Source of the DNA: Desulfobacteraceae bacterium
Lineage (GTDB): Bacteria > Desulfobacterota > DSM-4660 > Desulfatiglandales > Desulfatiglandaceae
Reading direction: 5' to 3'
Length of the DNA: 10,338 bases
Assembly (NCBI GenBank): GCA_013203065.1
Contig: JABMQV010000029.1
Span: forward strand, 1-10,338
Position numbers and translations under genes: made by a program
Part shown: positions 1-7,180 of the stretch, in pieces
Position numbering within the stretch: position 1 is the stretch's first letter
How the letters are laid out: every line of letters starts with the position of its first letter
The notes under the pieces: model-generated
Database searches by the model: none
What the model was told of the DNA's origin: nothing
What the model saw: only the letters and a program-made list of their open reading frames with translations

Positions 1-39
1 AAACTTGTAAGAGCCGATTATAGCGACCCGCCTATCCAT
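1..39 (-). CDS. Possible N-terminus of a leftward gene, cut by the window edge
   Basis: An ATG at 37-39 on the minus strand opens a frame that stays open to the edge and reads MDRRVAIIGSYKF. The basic start followed by a hydrophobic VAIIG strand resembles N-termini of thiolase/ketosynthase-like or nucleotide-binding proteins, but 13 residues cannot decide this. It is the only start codon in this frame after an in-frame TGA upstream. A purine-rich GGGAGG lies about 15 nt upstream, which is further than ideal for a ribosome binding site. Support comes mostly from context: a sigma70-like promoter at 133-162 points into it, and the preceding livK unit ends in a terminator at 251-292. A thiolase-type gene would fit the acyl-CoA theme of the window, but that is a guess. 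Confidence 0.38.
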   Translation of the reverse strand, partial: MDRRVAIIGSYKF

Positions 40-132
40 TAAGGAATTGGACTGCCTCCCGGATGTTTCCGGTAAAGACCCGATTCAAACGGTTCCAGCC
101 CCGTGACGTCCCCAAAGCAGAAACGCTGCCTT

Positions 133-162
133 ACTATATTGCGTTAGGGTATCTGGTGTCAA
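133..162 (-). promoter_or_regulatory. Sigma70-like promoter firing leftward
   Basis: On the minus strand TTGACA (157-162, perfect consensus) is followed after 18 nt by TATAGT (133-138, five of six consensus bases). Transcription would start near 126, leaving a leader of about 87 nt before the ATG at 39. The promoter lies downstream of the livK terminator, as expected for a separate transcription unit. This is the best promoter match in any non-coding stretch of the window. Confidence 0.55.
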
Positions 163-165
163 ATC

Positions 166-193
166 CGAGATCTCGTTTCCTTACGAGACCTCG
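166..193 (-). promoter_or_regulatory. Inverted repeat next to the -35 box, possible operator
   Basis: Arms of 11 bp (166-176 and 183-193) flank a 6-nt spacer. On the plus strand there is one A.C mismatch. In minus-strand RNA the same position is a U.G wobble, so the stem would be fully paired. The left arm itself contains the palindrome CGAGATCTCG. The repeat ends 3 bp upstream of the -35 box at 157-162, a common place for activator or repressor binding. No T-run follows it in the minus direction, so it does not look like a terminator. The operator role is inferred from position only. Confidence 0.4.
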
Positions 194-250
194 TCCAAAT
201 TGGCCAACACGCTCAGTGGAACCAAGCCATTGGAAGCGGATGGATCGCTC

Positions 251-292
251 AAAAAAGGGGTTTCCGCCCAGTTTTCAGGCAGAAACCCCTTT
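251..292 (-). terminator. Intrinsic terminator of livK
   Basis: In minus-strand RNA, AAAGGGGTTTC (292-282) pairs with GAAACCCCTTT (264-254), giving an 11-bp stem that a further GCC/GGC pairing can extend inside the loop. The distal arm runs straight into a six-T tract (256-251). It sits about 60 bp after the livK stop codon. On the plus strand the trailing T-run is short and interrupted (TTTGTT), so termination should be mainly leftward. Confidence 0.85.
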
Positions 293-351
293 GTTGCGAA
301 GGCCTCCGTTGCAGGGGCCTCAAGTTCCCCTGTATCGAAAGAACACGCCGG

Positions 352-1545
352 TTATAACGGTTTCTTGTAATACAGATTTGGTTCAATCACCACGTATCTC
401 CCGTCCTTTACGATGCTCATGTTTCCATAGAAGGCGCCCTGATGGTTTGTGGGTGTAAAGGTATAGGAAGGCCCGCCAAAGGTCTCGTCCGGCACATCTC
501 TAAATGTCTCCAGGGCATCCACCAGTTTCTCCCTTGTCAGATCAGGGCCTGCCTTTTCCGCAGCGATGGCGAAGTAGTGCACCCCTGCCCATCCGGCCGT
601 TGTCGGAAGGTCGGGGTCCTTTCCAAACCATTTGACATGCCGCTTCCACCATTCCTGGACCTCGGGGCGGGGGCTATCTTTGTAGACCATTGGGGTCTGA
701 CCCATGCAATAAAACCCATCTGCCGAGAACCCCGCTTTCTTGCTCAACAGGGGTACATACTTGGTATAGGCAGGGGTCATTCCGCACATATCCACCTTCC
801 AGCCGATCTTTTTTGCCTCCTTAAGTGCCCCCACCGTCTCACGGATGACCGTAGCCAGAATCACAAGCTGGACATCGGCCTTTCTCAATTTGGCGATCTG
901 AGAACTGAACTCCGTGGCCCCCCGCTTGTAGGACTCGGCCGCGGTGAGTTTGAGGCCCTCCGCCTTCAGCTGATCCTCGACCCCTTTTTTCATGATGGCC
1001 CCCATTTCGTCGTCCTGATAAAGGAGCCCGATCCGCTTATACCCCTTTTTCTTGGTAAAATACTTCACTATCATCCGTGCCTGATCATAATATGGCACAA
1101 ACCCGGCAAAACTGTAACGATCATAAGGGTCGTAGAAGAGCGAAGCAGCCGTCAGGGGGAACATCTGCGGGATCTTCTTCCTCGAAATAATTGGTTTGGT
1201 GGCACCGGCTGTCGGAGAGCCCATGTTGCCGATAAAACAAAAGACCTTGTCCCTGTTGATCATCTTGTTGGTCACCATGATGGCCTTCTTGGGATCATAG
1301 GCATTGTCTTCAATCACAAGCCTGATCTTTCTCCCGTGGATGCCCCCGGCCTCGTTGATCTCACGTGCCCGCATCTCCAGCCCGTTTTTCACCTGTGTCC
1401 CCCAGCCGGCAATGGGTCCGCTCAGGTCCTGATGGGAACCAATGACGATCTCCTCATCGGTCACCCCCACTTCGGCCATGGAGTTCCCGAAAAGCCCTAG
1501 GGTCATTGCCAGGGTCACCATACCTACCATTATCGCCTTTTTCAT
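352..1545 (-). CDS. livK: LIV-type ABC transporter periplasmic substrate-binding protein
   Basis: This is the solute receptor of the importer encoded upstream; it captures ligand in the periplasm and delivers it to LivHM. The 397-residue protein begins with a classical signal peptide: MKK, a hydrophobic core at about residues 4-20, and a likely cleavage after SMA (24). There is no lipobox cysteine, so it should be soluble. The mature part (VTDEEIVIGSHQDLSGP, then two Rossmann-like lobes) matches the Peripla_BP_6/Leu-Ile-Val-binding family, and the length is normal. A strong AGGAGGT site at 1551-1557 fixes the ATG. It is the last gene of the liv block, has its own possible promoter, and is followed by a terminator, which fits the high expression usual for binding proteins. 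The ligand cannot be read from sequence; with an acyl-CoA ligase next door, an aromatic or aliphatic acid is as likely as an amino acid. Confidence 0.93.
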   Translation of the reverse strand: MKKAIMVGMVTLAMTLGLFGNSMAEVGVTDEEIVIGSHQDLSGPIAGWGTQVKNGLEMRAREINEAGGIHGRKIRLVIEDNAYDPKKAIMVTNKMINRDKVFCFIGNMGSPTAGATKPIISRKKIPQMFPLTAASLFYDPYDRYSFAGFVPYYDQARMIVKYFTKKKGYKRIGLLYQDDEMGAIMKKGVEDQLKAEGLKLTAAESYKRGATEFSSQIAKLRKADVQLVILATVIRETVGALKEAKKIGWKVDMCGMTPAYTKYVPLLSKKAGFSADGFYCMGQTPMVYKDSPRPEVQEWWKRHVKWFGKDPDLPTTAGWAGVHYFAIAAEKAGPDLTREKLVDALETFRDVPDETFGGPSYTFTPTNHQGAFYGNMSIVKDGRYVVIEPNLYYKKPL

Positions 1546-1550
1546 GCCTG

Positions 1551-1557
1551 ACCTCCT
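1551..1557 (-). promoter_or_regulatory. Strong Shine-Dalgarno site of livK
   Basis: AGGAGGT, a near-perfect complement of the 16S rRNA 3' end, lies 5 nt before the livK ATG at 1545. It is the strongest ribosome binding site in the window and points to high translation of the binding protein relative to the membrane components. Confidence 0.8.
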
Positions 1558-1577
1558 TTCATAAGCCGTAAGTTAAA

Positions 1578-1606
1578 AGTTTATGATTTATAAATTCCAC
1601 CGCCAA
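1578..1606 (-). promoter_or_regulatory. Possible promoter for livK
   Basis: In the gap between the ligase stop codon (1666) and livK, the minus strand carries TTGGCG (1601-1606), a 17-nt spacer, and TAAACT (1578-1583). Each box matches four of six sigma70 consensus bases. Surrounding DNA is AT-rich. The match is moderate and could be chance, but extra transcription of the binding protein is common. No hairpin terminator is visible after the ligase gene, so read-through from livF/ligase is also expected. Confidence 0.3.
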
Positions 1607-1665
1607 ATTTTTAGCCTTGAAGTTTGATTGTTAGACGCAAATTAATCCACTTCTCACAATTTTCT

Positions 1666-3504
1666 TCAATACATAGACTCAATGGCATCCTTGAATTTTT
1701 CATTCACAAATTTCCTCTTCAGCTTCATGGTGGGGGTAATCTCATCATCATCCTCGGTAAGCTTGATGTCAATCAAACGGAATTTTTTTATGGTCTCCAC
1801 CCGGGCAAATTTTTTGTTTACGGTATCCACCTCTCTTTGAACCAGCTTGATGACCTCGGGGGCCCGGGTCAGACTGGCATAGGTGGTAAAGGGGACACGG
1901 TTTTCCTGAGCATATTCCATGACATTTTCATCATCGATCATAATGAGGGCCGTGAGGTATTTCCTGCCGTCTCCAATCACAACGGCATCGTTGATATAAG
2001 GATTAAACTTGAGCTGGTTTTCAATTTCAGAAGGCGTGATGTTCTTTCCCCCCGAGGTGATAATGATGTCCTTTTTCCGGTCCAAGATGATCAGATGGCC
2101 GTCCTCATCCAACTCTCCTACATCGCCGGTATGCAGCCAACCATCCACAATGGTCTCCTCGGTTTTTTCAGGATCATTAAAATAGCCCATAAATATATGG
2201 GGCCCTTTAAGGAGGATTTCCCCGTCCTCAGCTATCTTTATCTGCGCCCTGGGGAGAGCCCTCCCGACGGTACCGAATTTCACATCGTTTTCGTAATGAA
2301 TGGAAGTGGGTCCACAGTTTTCCGTCTGCCCATACACCTCCCTCATGTCGAGTCCGAGCGAATGATAGAACTTCAGGAGATCAGGGGAAATCGGGGCGGC
2401 CCCCGAGAGAAGGTACCGGGCCCTGTCCAACCCCACTGACTTTTTGAGGTTTTTCAAGACCGTCCAATCGGCCAGTTTAAAAAGGAGACTCAGGTAAAGG
2501 GGAGGTTCCGATTGGCTTAATCGATGATCCGACACCCTTTTTCCAATATTCAGAGCCCATTTGAAGGCCAGTTTCTCCACGCGGCTGGAATCCCTCATCC
2601 GGAGCACCAGGCCGGAATAAAATTTCTCCCAGATACGGGGAACCGCGAAAAACACGGTGGGTGAGACCTCCCGGATATTTTCCGGAACGGTATCCAGTTC
2701 CTCGACAAAATTCACGATAAATGGCACTTGGAGAGGGTTAAACACAGAGACCGTTCGCTGGGCAATATGGCAAAGCGGCAAGAAAGAGAGAATCTCGTCG
2801 TCTTCGAATCCCGGGTTGACCTCATTTGCCATTTCCATAACGCTGAGGATGTTTTGGTGAGAGATCATGGCCCCTTTTGGCGGGCCGGTGGTCCCCGAGG
2901 TGTAAATCAGAATGGCCAGGTCCCCGGGCCTGGGTCCTCTAATGAGTCTTTCAAAAAGCTCGGGCTCGTGCTGATCCTCCTCCTTTCCCAATGCCAGCAA
3001 CTCGTCAAAGCTCATGACCATGGGGTCCTTGAAATGCCGCAGCCCCTCCATGTCCATGACGATAATTTTTCCCAGATGAGAAATGTTTTCCCGAACCTGC
3101 AAAATCTTGTCCAGCTGTTCCTCGTCCTCGGCAATATAGAATCTGGACCCGCTGTGCCCCACCACATACTCCACCTGCTCCGGAGAGTCTGTGGGATAGA
3201 TGCCTACGGTCACGCCCCCGGCGGCCAGAATGCCCATATCGCTGAAGAGCCACTCGGGGTTATTTTCGCTGATGATGGCCACGCGATCGCCCTTTTCGAG
3301 CCCCAAACGGAGCAATCCCAGCCCCACATATTTTGCCTTTTCTCCATAGGTCCCCCAGGAGATATCCTTCCAGATGCCGAATTCTTTTTCCCGCATGGCG
3401 GTGCGATCGGCCCACTCGTGGACCCGGCGCCAAAACAAGAGAGGAACCGTGTTCTCGTTTGCACCAAAGGAGTTCGCCAGCGTCTCCCGACTACTTAGCG
3501 CCAT
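1666..3504 (-). CDS. Long-chain-type acyl-CoA synthetase (AMP-forming), embedded in liv operon
   Basis: This cytoplasmic enzyme of the ANL superfamily activates a carboxylic acid with ATP and CoA to an acyl-CoA, AMP and pyrophosphate. From the ATG at 3504 it has 612 residues. Visible motifs are the P-loop YTSGTTGPPKGAM (about 201-213), YGQTE (391-395), GWLHTGD (455-461), the hinge DRKKD (475-479) and, near the end, TPTMKLKRK with the likely adenylation lysine (about 594). The roughly 600-residue length and the LKLKR-type end are those of the FadD15/eukaryote-like long-chain family rather than short bacterial FadD. A GTG at 3522 would add six residues, but GAGG at 3513-3516 lies 8 nt before the ATG, so the ATG is preferred. 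The start overlaps the end of livF by 10 bp, suggesting translational coupling. The substrate is unknown and is likely whatever the transporter imports. Confidence 0.92.
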   Translation of the reverse strand: MALSSRETLANSFGANENTVPLLFWRRVHEWADRTAMREKEFGIWKDISWGTYGEKAKYVGLGLLRLGLEKGDRVAIISENNPEWLFSDMGILAAGGVTVGIYPTDSPEQVEYVVGHSGSRFYIAEDEEQLDKILQVRENISHLGKIIVMDMEGLRHFKDPMVMSFDELLALGKEEDQHEPELFERLIRGPRPGDLAILIYTSGTTGPPKGAMISHQNILSVMEMANEVNPGFEDDEILSFLPLCHIAQRTVSVFNPLQVPFIVNFVEELDTVPENIREVSPTVFFAVPRIWEKFYSGLVLRMRDSSRVEKLAFKWALNIGKRVSDHRLSQSEPPLYLSLLFKLADWTVLKNLKKSVGLDRARYLLSGAAPISPDLLKFYHSLGLDMREVYGQTENCGPTSIHYENDVKFGTVGRALPRAQIKIAEDGEILLKGPHIFMGYFNDPEKTEETIVDGWLHTGDVGELDEDGHLIILDRKKDIIITSGGKNITPSEIENQLKFNPYINDAVVIGDGRKYLTALIMIDDENVMEYAQENRVPFTTYASLTRAPEVIKLVQREVDTVNKKFARVETIKKFRLIDIKLTEDDDEITPTMKLKRKFVNEKFKDAIESMY

Positions 3505-4262
3505 TTCTTTTTCCTCTTCCACCGCTTGGTACCCCGGATACTCTCTTCCTTGATACCCAGATAGAACTCCTTTACATCTTCGTTCTCCATCAGCTCCTGG
3601 CAGGTGTCCTCCATGACGATCCGTCCCAGTTCCAGAACATACCCCACACGAGCCAGTGAAAGGGCCATCAAGGCATTCTGTTCCACCAGGAGGATGGCGG
3701 TCTTCTGTTCCTGGTTGATGCGTCTTATAATCTCAAAGATTTCTTTCACCAGAAATGGAGCCAATCCCAGCGAGGGTTCGTCCAGGAGCTGGAGCTTTGG
3801 ACGCGCCATCAGGGCCCGGGCAATGGCGAGCATCTGTTGTTCTCCTCCGCTCAGATTCCCTCCCATCTGGGAAGTCCGGGTCTTGAGGACCGGGAAATAA
3901 CCATACACGGCCTGAAGGTCTTTTTGGATTCCTTCCCGATCTTTTCTCAAGTAAGAACCCATCATAAGATTTTCTTTGACCGTCAGATCGTGGAACACTT
4001 CCCGTCCCTCCGGAACCTGGGTAATTCCCAGACGCACAATCTTGTCAGGCTCCTTCCGGTCTATTCTCTGTCCCATGAACTCGATGGTGCCTTTCTCTGG
4101 ATCCATCACACCCGATATGGTCTTAAGGATGGTGGTCTTTCCAGAACCATTGGCCCCTAGAATGGTGACGATGTCTCCCTCCTCAACATCCAGGGAAACC
4201 CCCTTTATGGCCATAATAGGGCCATAATAGGTTTCTATATTTCTAACCTGTAATAGAGACAC
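3495..4262 (-). CDS. livF: LIV-type ABC transporter ATP-binding protein LivF
   Basis: This is one of the two ATPases that power the LivHM channel at the inner face of the membrane. With residues numbered from the ATG at 4268, it shows Walker A GANGSGKT (38-45), a Q-loop at Q84 in TQVPEGREVF, the signature LSGGEQQ (139-145) and Walker B LQLLDEP (159-165). The switch position reads VEQN, with Q in place of H, as is characteristic of LivF proteins. The tail is very basic (KRWKRKKKWR). For the start, the ATG at 4268 has its GGGAG (4269-4273) directly adjacent, whereas GTG at 4262 has the same GGGAG at an ideal 6 nt. GTG also yields the usual family opening (M)SLLQVRNIETYYG, so I prefer it (255 residues). 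It overlaps livG by 20 bp and the downstream ligase by 10 bp. Confidence 0.93.
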   Translation of the reverse strand: MSLLQVRNIETYYGPIMAIKGVSLDVEEGDIVTILGANGSGKTTILKTISGVMDPEKGTIEFMGQRIDRKEPDKIVRLGITQVPEGREVFHDLTVKENLMMGSYLRKDREGIQKDLQAVYGYFPVLKTRTSQMGGNLSGGEQQMLAIARALMARPKLQLLDEPSLGLAPFLVKEIFEIIRRINQEQKTAILLVEQNALMALSLARVGYVLELGRIVMEDTCQELMENEDVKEFYLGIKEESIRGTKRWKRKKKWR

Positions 4263-5022
4263 CTTCATCTCCCAAATAGGCCTGCATCACTTCAGGGTGC
4301 CTCAAAACCTCTTTGGGGTCCCCCTGGGTCAGGACCACGCCAAAATTCAAGGCCAACACCCTATCCGATATCTCCTTCACAAGCCGCATATTATGTTCCA
4401 CCATGAGGATGGTGATACCCAACTCCTCCTTGATATCGGTAATCCAGAATGCGAGATCCTCGATCTCTTCCATGTTCATGCCGGAGGATGGCTCGTCCAA
4501 AAGCAGAAGTTCCGGTTCCATGGCCAGGGCCCTCCCCAATTCAACGGTCTTCTGAACACCATAGGGAAGACCGGCTACCATCTGGTCACGGTATGCCTGC
4601 AGGTCCAGAAAATCAATGACCTCCTCAGCCTTTTCCCGGCTGTCAATCTCCTGCCTTTGTACAAATGGAGAAAACAGGGCTTCGGTGAGTAGATTAGACC
4701 GGCGATGGCGATGTCTGCCGAGAAGGAGATTATCAATGGCCGTAGTGTTCTTGAAAAGCTCGATGTTCTGAAAGGTCCTGGATATGCCTAGATCCGCCAC
4801 CACGTGCGGTCTGACCTTCGATATATCCTTATCTTTGAAGATGAATGATCCTTCATCCAGATCATAATAGCGGTTAATACAATTGAATATGGTCGTCTTA
4901 CCGGCGCCATTGGGCCCGATGATTGAAAATACCTCCCCCTTGTTTACTTCGAAGCTCACACCATTAAGCGCCATGAGTCCGCCAAAACTGATGGAGATTT
5001 GTTGCGCCTCAAAAAATGACAT
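4243..5022 (-). CDS. livG: LIV-type ABC transporter ATP-binding protein LivG
   Basis: The second ATPase of the importer pairs with LivF beneath LivH and LivM. The 259 residues contain Walker A GPNGAGKT (36-43), a Q-loop at Q85 in SRTFQN, a degenerate signature LPYGVQK (152-158; LivG proteins commonly have xxYGxQ here instead of LSGGQ), Walker B LLLLDEP (172-178) with catalytic E177, and the switch histidine H210 in MVEHNM. The end (HPEVMQAYLGDE) matches the short C-terminal extension typical of branched-chain amino acid ATPases (BCA_ABC_TP_C). The ATG directly follows the livM stop codon with no spacer (TAAATG), and AGAGAGG at 5029-5035 lies 6 nt upstream, inside the end of livM. This supports tight translational coupling. 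Confidence 0.95.
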   Translation of the reverse strand: MSFFEAQQISISFGGLMALNGVSFEVNKGEVFSIIGPNGAGKTTIFNCINRYYDLDEGSFIFKDKDISKVRPHVVADLGISRTFQNIELFKNTTAIDNLLLGRHRHRRSNLLTEALFSPFVQRQEIDSREKAEEVIDFLDLQAYRDQMVAGLPYGVQKTVELGRALAMEPELLLLDEPSSGMNMEEIEDLAFWITDIKEELGITILMVEHNMRLVKEISDRVLALNFGVVLTQGDPKEVLRHPEVMQAYLGDEGVSITG

Positions 5023-6096
5023 TTAGTGCCTCTCTGCCTTAAAGTACTTTTTCTCCCGTCGAAACGTGTCTTTCTTGTAAAGGGGAAACATCTCAAAGTA
5101 GAATCTTGTTTTCCGCCACCTCCCATAAATACCCAAGGGTTCAAAGAGGATAAACAGGATGATCATTAAACCATACAGTACCGGGTCAAGGCCTGTTTGA
5201 TCGGCCAGATACTTGGGCATGTAGTCCTTTGTCATGATAATCAGCTGGGGAAGAAAGATAATAAAGGCGGCGCCAAAAACCGCGCCATGAATGCTCCCCA
5301 GGCCTCCCACAATGATCATGGCAAGGAACTCTATGGAGACAAATATGGTAAAACTTTCGGGATTGATAAAGGTGAGTTTGTGAGCATACAGACTGCCTGC
5401 GACCCCCGTAAAAAACGCGCTGATGGCAAAGGCAGTGGTCTTGTATTTTGCCATGCTGATCCCCATGGCCTGGGCCGCAACCTCACTGTCCCGTATGGCG
5501 ATCATGGCCCTGCCGGTGGGTGAACGGAGGATGTTTCTTGCGGCAAGAATTGTGAGGATCAAGACAATAATCGTCAGATAGAAATAACTCGTCTCCGATT
5601 CAAATAGCAAGGGGCCGATGGATGGGGGATCAACCATCATCCCCATGTTCCCATGGGTGACGGACTCCCACCGTACCAGGATCTCTTCCACGATAAAGCC
5701 GAACCCCATGGTAGCAATGGCAAGGTAGAGCCCGGAAAGCCTCAGTGCGGGCAGCCCGATAAATATTCCCACAAAACCGGCCAACAGGCCGGCCGCTGGA
5801 AGGGCCAAGACAAAAGGGACACCCTTGGAAGATAGGATGGCTGAGGTGAATGCCCCTATGCCAAAAAATGCAGCATGACCCATTGAGACCTGTCCCGTGT
5901 ACCCGGTGAGGAGCATCAGCCCCACTGTGGCAACCGAGTACATGCAGATAAAGGTGAGTTGGGAGATAAAATAATCGTCCAGCACCGTTGGGGCCAAAAA
6001 GCACCCGATGACCAAGGCCAGATACCAGAAAAAGGTGCTCCGGTATTTGAAAAGTCGGATGTCCTGATAATAGTCCCTTTTCATTATAAAGCGCAT
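5023..6096 (-). CDS. livM: LIV-type ABC transporter permease LivM
   Basis: This inner-membrane permease forms the translocation pore with LivH. The start at ATG 6096 gives 357 residues, 4 nt after the livH stop codon and with an AAGG about 9 nt upstream. A TTG at 6129 would add 11 residues but would lie inside livH. The protein is mostly hydrophobic, with about eight to ten predicted membrane spans. It shows the family hallmark GYTGQVSMGHAAF (about 65-77), the cytoplasmic coupling loop GRAMIAIRDSEVAAQAMGI (195-213), and GGLGSIHGAVFGA before the last spans. The C-terminus is a basic, aromatic tail (FPLYKKDTFRREKKYFK) after the last membrane segment, an extension over the shortest LivM proteins whose role is unknown. 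Confidence 0.94.
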   Translation of the reverse strand: MRFIMKRDYYQDIRLFKYRSTFFWYLALVIGCFLAPTVLDDYFISQLTFICMYSVATVGLMLLTGYTGQVSMGHAAFFGIGAFTSAILSSKGVPFVLALPAAGLLAGFVGIFIGLPALRLSGLYLAIATMGFGFIVEEILVRWESVTHGNMGMMVDPPSIGPLLFESETSYFYLTIIVLILTILAARNILRSPTGRAMIAIRDSEVAAQAMGISMAKYKTTAFAISAFFTGVAGSLYAHKLTFINPESFTIFVSIEFLAMIIVGGLGSIHGAVFGAAFIIFLPQLIIMTKDYMPKYLADQTGLDPVLYGLMIILFILFEPLGIYGRWRKTRFYFEMFPLYKKDTFRREKKYFKAERH

Positions 6097-6100
6097 GGAC

Positions 6101-6988
6101 TCACACCTTCTTCTTCTCTTGAATACCAAACAATCCTTGCGGTCGGATGATCAATACCAGGATCAGAATAATATACGCGGCGATGTCTTTCCACCCTACG
6201 GGCAGATACACACCCGCAAGGCTCTCGGTAATGCCGATGATAAGACCTCCCACAATAGCCCCGGGGATACTCCCGAACCCTCCCAGGACGGCCGCAGGGA
6301 AGGCCTTGAGACCGATAAATCCCATGTTCATGTGAACAAAGGTGATGGGGGAGAGGAGTACCCCGGCAAAGCCTCCCAGTGCAGCACTGATGGTCCAGGT
6401 GAGGGAAAAGACCCTGTTGACGCTTATGCCCATATAGGCGGCGGCCAGTTGATTTTGGGATGCCGCCCGCATGGCAACGCCGATACGGGTGAACCGGAAA
6501 AAGGCAAACAGGATCAGAATCAAGGCCCCTGTCATAAGGATAATCGCCAGTTGCTCCCAGGAAAGCACCAACTCACCATATCTAACCACCCTATCTGTAA
6601 ATGGAGTTCTGAATCCGTGGGTATCGGTGCCCCAACCCGGAACCATGCTCACACTGCTTCTGACAAAGTAGCCCAGGCCTATGGTGAGCATGACAATGGC
6701 AAAGACCGGTTCGCCGATCAGGGAACGCAGCACGGTCCGTTCCAATAACATCCCGAAGAGGCCCAGCAGAACAGTGGTCAACAACAGGGCAACCCAATAA
6801 GGAAACCCCAGAACATTGATGAGTGTGAGAGCAATAAACGCCCCCAGCACCATCATCTCGCCCTGGGCAAAGTTGATTATCTCTGTAGCCTTAAAGATCA
6901 GGACAAACCCCAGGGCCACCAACCCGTAGATACAGCCAATGGATACACCGCTCAGAATAGTCTGTAAGATCTCGTTAAGAAGTTCCAT
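6101..6988 (-). CDS. livH: LIV-type ABC transporter permease LivH
   Basis: This 295-residue inner-membrane permease is the partner of LivM. The N-terminal span GCIYGLVALGFVLIFKATEIINFAQGEM (about 18-45, quoted here in overlapping parts: GLVALGFVLIFKATE and NFAQGEM) is the LivH hallmark. The coupling loop GVAMRAASQNQLAAAYMGI (170-188) contacts the ATPases, and PAAVLGGFGSIPGAIVGG (231-248) is another conserved permease segment. The ATG at 6988 is the only good start before the conserved first span, although the upstream bases (TTTTGGCCAACA) hold no convincing Shine-Dalgarno site. It is the first gene of the compact liv block, with a 192-bp leader region upstream that holds a possible promoter. 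Confidence 0.94.
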   Translation of the reverse strand: MELLNEILQTILSGVSIGCIYGLVALGFVLIFKATEIINFAQGEMMVLGAFIALTLINVLGFPYWVALLLTTVLLGLFGMLLERTVLRSLIGEPVFAIVMLTIGLGYFVRSSVSMVPGWGTDTHGFRTPFTDRVVRYGELVLSWEQLAIILMTGALILILFAFFRFTRIGVAMRAASQNQLAAAYMGISVNRVFSLTWTISAALGGFAGVLLSPITFVHMNMGFIGLKAFPAAVLGGFGSIPGAIVGGLIIGITESLAGVYLPVGWKDIAAYIILILVLIIRPQGLFGIQEKKKV

Positions 6989-7180
6989 TGTTGGCCAAAA
7001 GCTAGGCGTTAAATGCAGAAATGAAATTCGACGGCTCCCAAAAAAACACGTCTATCCTGCCCGGGGCGGGCTCACAGCGCCGTCATGGATGATGAATGTG
7101 GTACCGTTAAGTTTGGGCTGTTTACTGTGAGTGCCATTCATAATGGATTATTTCTGAAGCATCAAGCAAAAAATCTTTGT
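6989..7180 (-). other. Non-coding leader between acyl-CoA dehydrogenase and livH
   Basis: This 192-bp gap is the longest break in the gene string after the left edge. It holds a possible promoter (7137-7165), a GC-rich small dyad (GCCCG-GGG-CGGGC, 7059-7071) and a longer-range dyad CTCACAG (7071-7077)/CTGTGAG (7125-7131). No convincing small gene is present. No standard hairpin plus T-run follows the dehydrogenase, so read-through into livH remains possible. Confidence 0.5.
7137..7165 (-). promoter_or_regulatory. Possible promoter of the liv block
   Basis: The minus strand carries TTGATG (7160-7165), a 17-nt spacer and TATGAA (7137-7142). Each box matches four of six sigma70 consensus bases with optimal spacing. 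Transcription would begin near 7130, giving a leader of about 140 nt before livH. The match is only moderate; position at the head of the operon is the main support. Confidence 0.3.

Noticed and set aside
17..22. Second TATAAT box on the minus strand
   Set aside because: It has no -35 partner at 16-18 nt and lies inside the possible coding start at 39-1.
63..458. Plus-strand frame of 131 codons at the left edge
   Set aside because: It runs through the terminator hairpin at 251-292 and into the end of livK, and its Arg/Pro/Ser-rich translation resembles nothing.
442..1500. Long plus-strand open frame opposite livK
   Set aside because: It is antisense to a complete, signal-peptide-bearing livK; its translation is rich in Cys, His, Pro and Gly without domain motifs, as expected of a shadow frame.
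2728..3498. Plus-strand open frame of about 256 codons opposite the embedded ligase
   Set aside because: It mirrors the codon pattern of the ligase gene, has no recognisable motif and no convincing ribosome binding site.
7059..7071. GC-rich dyad considered as a terminator for the dehydrogenase gene
   Set aside because: The stem is only 5 bp with a 3-nt loop, and the nearest T-run on the minus strand begins over ten bases further on.
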